Assembly (NCBI GenBank): GCA_022836615.1
Contig: MU405308.1
Coordinates: forward strand, 62,001 to 126,000
Reading direction: 5' to 3'
Source of the DNA: Annulohypoxylon bovei var. microspora
Lineage: Eukaryota > Ascomycota > Sordariomycetes > Xylariales > Hypoxylaceae
DNA length: 64,000 nt
How positions within the stretch are numbered: position 1 is the stretch's first letter; every line of letters starts with the position of its first letter. Of the stretch, positions 56,129 to 64,000 are shown one piece after another. Both the position numbers and the translations under genes were made by a program. The notes beneath the pieces were generated by a model. That model saw only the letters and a list, made by a program, of their open reading frames with translations. It had not been told where the DNA came from and ran no database searches.

Positions 56129-56809
56129 TTAGTTATAGGGAGGTTTCGGAGGTGAGGGGGGGGGGGGGAGGCTGTACGTGTTCCTCAGCCGTTCGTTAAT
56201 CCTATGCATGGATAGGTACGTAGGAGGAAGATCCCCGTTGTTCTGGCTTCTCCAGACCTCGAACAGGCGTTTCTCCATCACGTCCGGCTCGTGAAAAGTC
56301 GCGTTGATGGAGTTTCGACCCATAGTCACCACGTTGGCTGCCCTTAGGGGATTGCGGTCTTCTATGCCGACCTTCTGCCGCTTGTGATACTTATATTCAA
56401 CGTCTGCGTGGTTGAGTAAAGTTATACGCCCGACGGAAGACTCGTTGAGCGGGCCACGCTTCTGACCAGCCACCTGACCCGGAGGTCGGATGGCGAGCTG
56501 GTTGGGAGCTTGGCCGCCGCGGCCACGTCCACGTCCAGCTTGCGAGCTGCCAAAGCAAGACCCAGCTTGGGAATCGTCGAAGTCGTTCCCATACCCATAC
56601 CCGGCTTGCGAGTCGCCGAATCTTGTAGAAGTCCTGCGCGAAATCCCAGGAGGTTGACGTCCCCCTCGGTGGCGCGCCGAACAAGCATACCATAGCATTT
56701 CCCACCCGGGAGAATCGCCAGCGGAAGCAGAAGTTCTCGACGAAGGGCAATCCTCAGATGTATCGTCTACGAGAGCAAGATCCTCACGGCCCACCGAGGG
56801 CCATGCCAC
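56129..56809 (-). pseudogene. Unknown fungal repeat-family gene, copy A (frameshifted)
   Basis: Unrecognised. The frame has repeated SQAG units (GDSQAGY, DDSQAGS, GSSQAGR), an RGRGRGGQ patch, then APNQLAIRPPGQVAGQKRG, VEYKYHKRQKVGIEDRN, MGRNSINATFHEPDV, KRLFEVWRSQNNGDLPPTYL and HRINERLRNTY. The same blocks recur in copy B at 61.5 kb on the other strand. After NTYS the coding strand enters a run of 13 C (56156-56168); beyond it another frame continues with LRNLPITNYGYKEE and a conserved-looking LEDIVQGMRDA, so copy A appears frameshifted there or the run length is misread. The open frame starts at GTG and no convincing ATG is visible, so an upstream exon may exist. Function unknown; basic and Arg/Gly-rich features could suggest nucleic-acid binding. 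Confidence 0.55.
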
Positions 56810-57240
56810 TCGAGTGCTGCCTCACCGGGGATCGACCCTCGGTAATCCGAGCGGCAGACAGAGACGTAGATGAGACCGAGCGACAGCAAGCTCGGCTGCA
56901 GGTGGAACAAGCCGTGGAGCGAGATGGGCAGACCTTCTGCAGAAGGTCTCTCCCCAGTTAGGCTGCTCCACGGGTCCGTCCGCGGTCTCGAGGGTATAGT
57001 GATACCTGGGGTGATTGCGGGTGAGCTGCTGCGCAATCCCACTTCATCAAGCAGACCTTACCTGAAGAGCCTCAGAGGCTGCTGGAGCCTCCCCTCCCAT
57101 CCTTCGGGATGTCCTCGAAGACGTCGAGGCTGCGGGGCTGGGTCTGGAGCTCGAAGTCTTAGAATACCCTGACCCCATAATAGGCGGCCTTAATAGGTAT
57201 TAATAAGTAAGCATGATTCCCATATTTATACCTAGGTACC
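56810..57240. other. GC-rich segment with unrecognised frames
   Basis: Short frames on both strands (for example 56870-57172 plus) show no known domain. It may be the 5' part of copy A or a separate degraded element. Confidence 0.35.
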
Positions 57241-57244
57241 TATT

Positions 57245-57712
57245 GTAATAGAATGGAAATGTGGTTTAAAACTTTTGTTAGGTTCTAACTTTGCTCTGAA
57301 ACGAGGGGAGAATCAATGAACGCGCGCAGTGACCACGCTGCCACGCTACATACCACGCTGCACGTGGGTAGATGTGACTAGTTCTAAAATGGTACCTAGT
57401 CTAAGCTACTTTCGGGGAGGGGAGGGGCGGCTTTAAGTACCTATGTACCTAGTAACTGCCCAGGTGGACTCCGGTACTTGGGAAGGTGGATCCGAACATG
57501 CTACCAGAAGTTGGAAGGAGGGTCCAAGCGCCCAAACTTGGGGGTTTTCTACCACCCCTCCCAAATATTGTACCTAGACTTCTCTTAATAATAACACACC
57601 CATATGAGAACTTCTAGCCTTTTGTCCGGTACATACCTACATACCTACCTTCTCCCCTCGTTTCAAAGCAAAGTTAGAACCTAACGAAAACAACCACATT
57701 CCACTCCATTAC
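57245..57712. mobile_element. MITE-like element with about 63-bp inverted repeats
   Basis: Left arm 57245-57312 and right arm 57650-57712 are reverse complements sharing GTTAGGTTCTAACTTTGCT and GAAACGAGGGGAGAA with few mismatches and one small indel. The interior of about 340 bp is non-coding and contains TACCTAGG-type words. The outer ends read GTAAT in both arms. Target-site duplication not identified. Confidence 0.6.
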
Positions 57713-57839
57713 AGACCACTTCATTCATGTTTTCTTCAAACCACAAATACCCAACCACAAATACTAGGTACCAAACGACTAGACCAAACAATGATCATAA
57801 ATATTCTCTTATCTTATTTTATGCCTTTCAAATCTAATC

Positions 57840-59064
57840 TATGTCCTACCAAATCAATCGGATGTCTGGCAAAGTTCCCCAACCAGACTATCCCGCTGCT
57901 CATAATCCATCTCGCCTAAATGGTGAATTGGTTAGTACCTTAACAACACCCCGAATCGGCGGAATCCCCTCAACAGACCGGAGACGAAGGGCGAGAACCT
58001 GCTGGCAAGCCTAAGCTCACACCGTTCGAGATTGACCATTGCTAATTTTTACCAGGGTCAGAAGCCTTTAATAATATCCGCCCTTGCTTCGAAGGCACTT
58101 GCACAGAACCACAGCTGGGGCTAATAAATCCGCTCACACCATTCGAGATTGACCATTGCAAGTTTGTCCCGGGGTCAGAAGCCTTTAATAATATCCGCCC
58201 TTACTCCGAAGGCATTTGCACAGTCTGAGCCAAGGCAATGCTCCAAACCTTGGGAGCTCTCGGGGCCTCCTACAAAGCGTCGTATAGACCAGGAACAACC
58301 AGCAGCTGACATAGAATCCGAACCTGATATCAATAACGATATAACCGACGACATAGATTATCTACCTTATGAGCCCTCCCTATCTCCACATCCTACACCT
58401 ATACCCTTTATCATCGACCACACTAAATTTGTTGCGGGGCCAAAAACCTTTAACAATATTTACCCTTACTCCAAAGACACTTACATAAAACCTCAGCCGA
58501 AGTTAACAAATCCTCTTCCCCTATTATTAGAACATCAAACCCTGAATAATAATTCGTCGAAGCCGCAAACCTTGACGCGTATTGATACTTGGGTTCCTTA
58601 ACAATGGGGGGCAGTCCGAGCCAAGGCAGTACTCTGAACTTAAGGAGCTCTCGGGACCTCCTACAAAGCGTCGCCGTATGACCAAGGAACAACCAGCCAC
58701 CGAGATAGAATCTGAACCCGATATCAATAACGATATAATCGACGATATGGATATAGATTATCTACCCTACGAACCCTCCTTATCTCCACATCTTACACCC
58801 ACACCTTTTATCATCGACCACATCAAATTTATTGCGAGGCTTGAAACCCCTAACAATATTCGCCCTTGCTCCAAAGGAGCTTGGAACTTATGCGGCACCA
58901 CAGCCGGAGCTACCAAATATTCTTCCCCCCTCTTAGAACACCAACCCTTCACCCAACATAACCAATCAAGGCCGCAAACCTTGACGCGTGTTGACACCTG
59001 GGTTCCATCGCTTATAATGACCCCATTCCCACGAGGACCCGTGTTAGAAGACGACGAGGATTAG
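57840..59064 (+). pseudogene. Tandem degenerate copies of an unknown coding module
   Basis: Unrecognised. Four pieces share the pattern TPxxIDHxxF....NNIxP: near 58018-58110 (interrupted by a TAA), 58129-58230, 58390-58500 and 58795-58900. The last two sit inside longer copies (about 58236-58600 and 58617-59064) that also share GPPTKRR, EQPA, IESEPDINNDI, DYLPYEPSLSP and LTRxDTWVP. The second long copy ends with a Glu/Asp cluster and TAG. Only TTG-started frames cover them, and a possible original start (MSYQINRMSGKVPQP) is at 57842. Acidic, proline-rich, probably disordered. No family assignment. Confidence 0.5.
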
Positions 59065-60880
59065 GAGAGCGAAGGCGGGTAGAATATGGTGAGGTGACAG
59101 TAATGGATGAGGGAGTGGGGGGTGAGGAGGTCGGGATGGGGTGAGGTAGTGGGATGAGGAGATGAGGAGATGACGACGGGAGGTACGGAAGGGGACAGGT
59201 AGAGATGGGGATGGAAACAATAGGGACGAGAGTGGCGAAGACGAGTAACGAAGTAGATGTCATGTATTATATAATATATTACCATAGCTGTATGGCTGGA
59301 AGCGGGTCCTACCTTTTGCCGCAGTCCAGGACGGGGCGAACCAGATATCTGCTTATGAATTGACCATCGCTGAAATCCACCCAGATCTTAGATATGACTT
59401 AGTAACTGTGATGATAGATCGTGCGAGTCTCGTGTTAATACGATGGGCCAGGACAACTCACAACCTCTTAGATACGTGATCTAACTAACACGGTCAAGTC
59501 AGTCCATCACCACAAGTCAGTCCATCACCATAAGTTAGTCCATCACCATAAGTTAGTCCATCACAATAAGATCAATACTGGTCAGTCAGGTTAATCAGAT
59601 CAGTCAAGTCACGTCAGCGAGATCAGCCAAGTCAGTCAGGCCGATCAAGTCAATCGCCTACCTAGATACATTACATTTCAACGTTTCTACGAGACCATCG
59701 CCGTGTTGTCGCTCGTGGTGTTTTCGAGGTACACTGTTCAACTCCAAGACTCTAGGGACCTAACTCAGGGAAAGTACGATCTCATATGACCTACTAGGTA
59801 CCTAAGTACATACCTACCTAGGTACCTACCGAGGTTAGGCACTCGAGTTAAAATATTAAACCTAAAATTTAGGCACCTACCTCCTTAGATTTTCTAATAT
59901 TGGAAGTTGCCTACTTACAAACATACATGCTTATATGGATAGGTACCACACGTAGGCAGGTATGTATGTATCCACCAATTCACCAATTCACCAATTCACT
60001 CACCTGCTACATACTAGATCACTTCAAACCCCAAATCTTAAACAGCTAAACCGTAGGTAAGTATTTTATTCATTGCCTTTTAAATTCAAGTCTTAACAGA
60101 CCAATTAGATGTCTACCAAAGCTACCAAAGCCTCCTCTCCCTCAACCTTCCAGGCTTCCATCCACCCTCTCTAAGACCCCAATCCCTCGCAGAATCCCGT
60201 CCAGAAGCCAAAGGGAGCTATTGGAGGCCTACCCAATATTATAGTGGTGATGAAAGCGAGAATGAGGAGGAAGACGGGAAGGTGAGAGACGGGGAGGTGA
60301 AGATGAGCAGGAAGCAGAAGTCAAGAATTAGAGATTCGTTCATGTTAATATGAATTATACTACTTCGCTAGACGTTTACCTAGGTACCTCATAGCACGAA
60401 GAGATACGGAGGTGAAGTCTACCTATGCTATAGTGTTCACATGAGTATCGTTATACGACCCCATCCGTGATTAAGATCGAATATATCCTCATATATGTGT
60501 ACCTAAGTAGCTAACCCAGTACCTCAGTATCCGATTTTATCACATGCAGGTATGTACGTCGTGGTGACATTAACACGAAGCACTACTTAGAGTTACGCGA
60601 TTCCAAACTATAGGGAGAGCTCCTTCACAGGATACCTCGTACTAAGTTGAGTAATTCGCTCATGGCAATTATAAAACGCTTCCTGTTCCTCTTCCTGTTC
60701 CTCTTCCTGTTCCTCTTCCCCTTTCTCACCTTTCTCTTCACACTTCGCTGTCTTCAACATAGAACCTCGCCATAGAACAAGATATGATAGCGCACCGCTG
60801 ACGGCCAAGTGTCATGTTTCTGCGATTTACCATACCACCTTCTTCATTGCTTAATCATTACCACATACAAAGATAGCAAG
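59065..60880. other. Repeat-rich region without a supported gene
   Basis: Includes GAGGTGATGAGG-type purine repeats (59085-59200), a 22-nt GTCCATCACCATAAGTTA array (59505-59572), TCAGTCAAGTCAG units (59580-59650), long TACCTAGG words (59790-59835), an ATG at 60110 followed by a short broken frame (MSTKATKASSPSTF), and a CTTCCTGTTCCT array (60675-60722). Confidence 0.5.
59505..59572. repeat. GTCCATCACCATAAGTTA tandem array
   Basis: Four near-identical copies of an 18-nt-scale unit (AGTCCATCACCATAAGTT) with small variants. Confidence 0.85.
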
Positions 60881-60881
60881 A

Positions 60882-61440
60882 ATGAGTTCCAACGGGAACG
60901 AGAAGCCCTTTGGAGACCAGTCGAGCTCCAACAAGCTTAGCGAGAAGCCAAAAACACCTAGGCACCCGTCAATTTGGACGAGATCAGCGGTGTGCATGCA
61001 ACCGCTTCGCGAACCGCCAGACAACCTACGGATCACCGTGGAGGCGTCAGCGGCATGTCTTGGCCGAGAGGCCAGGTGGCCGGCTATCCCGTGTGCGAAG
61101 GCCCTCGTGGTGCGCGTTGCAAGAATTCAACATCAAGGCAGACTACAAGACATCTACGGAATTCTTGACTGCCCTAGTGCAGGTGCAAAGCTTCTGGAAT
61201 AAACTTGAGCCGCATAAAGCTGACAATCCTGGACCAAACTCGAGCCTATCTCTTCTTGCTGATAGAGAATATGCCATCCGTCTTCCCTATCACCTTCGAT
61301 ACCAGCTTGAAGTTTGTATCCTTTAAGGGTGTTTGAACGAGATTGATGTTATAGTCGAGTTTCTATAGAGACTAGTAGATCTCTCAAAAGATCATACCCG
61401 GCGACGCGATAGGGCCAATGATCTCTTGATGTACATCTCG
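60882..61440 (+). pseudogene. RNA-dependent RNA polymerase (QDE-1-like) fragment, degenerate
   Basis: The frame from about 61110 reads EFNIKADYKTSTEFLTALVQ, DREYAIRLPYHLRYQLEVCI, then TAA, GCLNEIDVIVEFL, TAG, RLVDLSKDHTRRRDRAND and LLMYISQ. The LPYHxRYQLEVCI...GxLNE pattern is what I recall from the N-terminal part of fungal cellular RNA-dependent RNA polymerases used in quelling and meiotic silencing. Both stops could come from CAA/CAG codons by C-to-T change. Upstream pieces (ATG 60882; NLDEISGVHATASR) are in other frames, so indels are also present. The fragment stops where the copy B family begins. No catalytic DxDGD motif is present in the window. Confidence 0.45.
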
Positions 61441-61454
61441 CAGCTGACCTGCTG

Positions 61455-61913
61455 TTGGCCAAGCGTCTGCCCCCACCCCACCTGCCCTACCTGCCACCTG
61501 CTGGACGTGGCCAAGCTTCCAACCAGCTTGCCACCCGACCTCCGGGTCAGGTGGCTGATCAAAAGCGCGGCCTACCCTCGACGCTCGACGAGTCTGCCAC
61601 TAGGCGCTTAATCCTCCTCGACCACAAGCAGGTCGAATATAGGTATAACAAACGACAAAAGGTCGATATAGAAGACCGTAATCTTCTAAAGGCCTTACAA
61701 CGTGGTAACCTTGGGCCAAAACTCTATCAACGCAACCTTCCACAAGCCGCAGGTGATAGAGAAACGCCTGTTCGAGGTCTGGAGAAGCCAGAACAACGGG
61801 GATCTTCCTCCAACGTACCTAACCATGAACAGGATCAGCGAGCGCTTGCGGGACACGTACAACGTCTCGTCCTACCTGAGAAACCTCCTCATCTCCAACA
61901 TCGGGTATGGTAA
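61455..61913 (+). pseudogene. Unknown fungal repeat-family gene, copy B (frameshifted)
   Basis: Second copy of the family seen at 56.1-56.8 kb. It reads GRGQASNQLATRPPGQVADQ, VEYRYNKRQKVDIEDRN, then, after a one-nucleotide shift near 61697, VVTLGQNSINATFHKPQV, KRLFEVWRSQNNGDLPPTYL, NRISERLRDTYN and LRNLLISNIGYG. It lacks the SQAG repeats of copy A and instead is joined to the RdRP-like fragment. Function unknown. Confidence 0.5.
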
Positions 61914-62650
61914 GGAGGAAGAAGAATCGCCGAGGCAAGAAGAAGGAGGCTGCGGGCGCAAAGGTGGATACATAGATAGGTGGTGGAGAGTCGTGTCGAG
62001 TGGTAGGTTAGGGAAGGGAAGGGAAGGGAAGAAGAACCAGAGATTCGCTTATCTAGGTATTGTCAGGTGCTAGAGTTCATATAGATGGTGACCACATGGT
62101 AATTCATCATATTAGATCATTAGGATAATTGGGTTTTGCTTCATTACGTGCATGTCGTTAGGGGTCTGCTCTGCTAGAGATTAGTAGGTATGTAGCATAT
62201 CACGATACTTAGTAGACAAGTCTAGAGCTCACCACGTTACAATCATGTCGTTACTACTCTGTTTGCCAGCCCCGTAATGTCATTAACCTTCCTTCCATAT
62301 GTTAGTAACGCAGCGAGTTATATTATTAATTACTTGGTTAAATGCTGACCTAGGTGCCTTGTGGTGTGGCGGAGATACCTACATATGTATGTAAAGAAAC
62401 GAAGCCGCATACCAAGCTATTTGCGTGGCAAATACCTACGTTTCGTACATGAGTATCGCGATGCGATGCGATGCGAGACCATCCAGGATTAAAATCGAAT
62501 ATTTCATCACCCATACGCGCAGAATGAGCTGTGAGGCATGTACGTGGGTAGGTACCTGCATGTGGGTACTAGAAGTTGCTGCCTGGGGGGCTCATAGCTC
62601 GGACCACCTCGTCGACTAGCTCGGACCACCTCTCGGCGATTAGCTCGGAC
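61914..62650. other. Transition region before the AT-rich tract
   Basis: GGGAAGGGAAGGGAAG repeat (62008-62030), GCGATGCGATGCGATGCGA repeat (62456-62478) and AGCTCGGACCACCTC triplication (62597-62658). No gene. Confidence 0.6.
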
Positions 62651-64000
62651 CACCTCCTAGTTTTTAAGCTATTTAATCACGTGATGTGATTATTAATTTA
62701 AAGACCATATTAAGATTATATTGAAATTGTGTTAAGATTATATCGAGTTTAATTTTAATGTAATATTATTTCGTAATTAATTATAAAAATTAAATAAAAT
62801 TTTAAAATAATTTAAATTTATTTATTTCATAATATAATTAATATTCATAATGAATTTAATTAAATTAATTATATAAATATAATTTTTAATTTATATTAAT
62901 ATTTTATATTATAAATAATTATAAAGTTAATATAATATTTTTTTATTAAGCGTTTTAAAAAAAAAAAAATTATTATAATTAAAATTATAATTTTTAAAAA
63001 TATTCGTTATTTAAAATTATATTAAACTTAATTAAATTTAAATAAATATAAATTAAATATTTACGTTTAAATAAAATAAAAATTAATTTTATATTATAAT
63101 TAAAATTATAAAAAATATTAATTAATTTAAATTTAATGTTAATGTAATTTAAAATTATTTTAAAAATAAATTCATTATTTTCATTTTTATAATTTTTATT
63201 ACCTTTATTTTTAACTTAAGTTTTTTAAATATAATATTAATAAAAATTTAAAAAAAATTAAATTAAAAAAAGTTAACATTAATTTAATTAAATGTTTTCG
63301 AAAAAGTGAAAATAACGGTATTAATTTAAGTTATATATTAATTTTTAAAGTAATTTTAAATTATTTTACGAATGAACTTTTATTTATATACCACTTTTAA
63401 TACGGGGGCGTAAAACCTTTATATTTATAATTAAAAAAGCCGGTATAAAACGAAAACGTATTTAATTTATTTGTAAATTATTAATAAAAAGTGGATTATT
63501 TTATTAAATAAAGTTTATTAAAACTTATTATTTAAATTTTAAATTTAAAAGAAAAATAATTTAAAATTAACTTTTTTTAAATTTATTATGTTTTAATTTT
63601 TTATATTTAAATTCATTTTTACATTTATAATTTAAAAAAAGTTTCGAAAGAATTTAATTTAAATTTAATTTTAATTTAATTTTATTTTTTTTTTTATTTA
63701 TTTTTTTATTTATTTTTTCATTTATTTCTTTATTTATTTCTTCATTTATTTTTTCATTTATTTCTTTATTTTTTTTTTTATTTATATTATTAATAATTTA
63801 TAATTATGGTTAAAATGGTTTATTTAAATTAAAAGATTTATTAATTTTTTGCGGGGAAAATCGAAAAAATATAAATAAGTTTTACGTAATAAATTAAAGT
63901 TTAATTTAAAATAAAGTTAAAGTAAATATAACATTAAAGTTTTAAAGTGTTTAAAGGAAAAAGCTTTAAAACGAGCAAAAAAAACGGTTTTTAAATTAAT
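62651..64000. other. Extremely AT-rich tract to the window end
   Basis: About 1.35 kb composed almost wholly of A and T (TTAATTAAATTA, TTTATTTATTTTTTC runs), beginning abruptly after the AGCTCGGACCACC triplication. No open frame. Compatible with a RIP-saturated repeat, a centromere-like AT isochore or another heterochromatic block; it continues beyond the window. Confidence 0.8.

Overview
The window is nuclear DNA of a filamentous ascomycete (Pezizomycotina; a Sordariomycete is my best guess). Genes are GC-rich at third positions and carry short introns of about 50-220 nt with fungal GT donors, CTAAC/CTGAC branch sites and AG acceptors. A HET-C heterokaryon-incompatibility protein, a Siw14-type phosphatase, Kgd4, Aim19 and Rtp1 homologues are all fungal. 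No bacterial operon, rRNA or CRISPR array is present. Many computed open frames start at GTG or TTG and cannot be used at face value here, so starts were chosen at ATG and exons were joined by phase and by remembered family conservation.

Layout, left to right. 1-1559: a 5'-truncated Dcr2-type metallophosphoesterase with one GC-AG intron. 2232-4802: one uninterrupted frame that fuses a Thg1-like tRNA guanylyltransferase domain to a bacterial-looking secreted-type beta-helix protein; this is the most surprising gene. 7278-7796: Kgd4/Ymr31. 8756-10747 (-): polynucleotide kinase 3'-phosphatase in six exons. 11896-13173: a Caps_synth/GT32-like glycosyltransferase. 13783-16221 (-): HET-C. 16.2-22.3 kb: gene-poor, partly AT-rich. 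22367-23997: D-amino-acid oxidase. 27610-28389: Siw14-like phosphatase with a C-terminal membrane anchor. 29204-29919 (-): Aim19-like protein. 31018-32188: ER J-protein with a DUF1977-type tail. 33368-35450 (-): PP2C phosphatase. 37536-39571: TDT-family (Mae1/Ssu1) transporter with an apparent 8-nt microexon. 40714-43790 (-): Rtp1/TANGO6. 46944-47781: short-chain dehydrogenase with a second GC-AG intron. 49114-49725 (-): broken histidine acid phosphatase relic. 52239-54282: 14-TM-type MFS transporter.

From about 55.8 kb to the end the character changes. Housekeeping genes stop and the DNA holds degenerate, repeated, unrecognised coding pieces: two copies of one unknown family (56.1-56.8 kb minus, 61.5-61.9 kb plus), a tandem array of another unknown module (58.0-59.06 kb), a stop-riddled piece resembling a fungal RNA-dependent RNA polymerase (60.9-61.4 kb), a MITE-like inverted repeat (57.2-57.7 kb), and finally an extremely AT-rich tract (about 62.65-64.0 kb). 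This looks like a RIP-affected, repeat-rich or subtelomere/centromere-like compartment next to a normal gene-rich arm.

Almost every intergenic space, and several introns, contain a dispersed microsatellite-like sequence built from TAGGTA / TACCTA / CCTAGG / GGTACC words. The genes do not form an obvious biosynthetic cluster or operon; they are independent metabolic, signalling, DNA-repair, transport and self-recognition genes.
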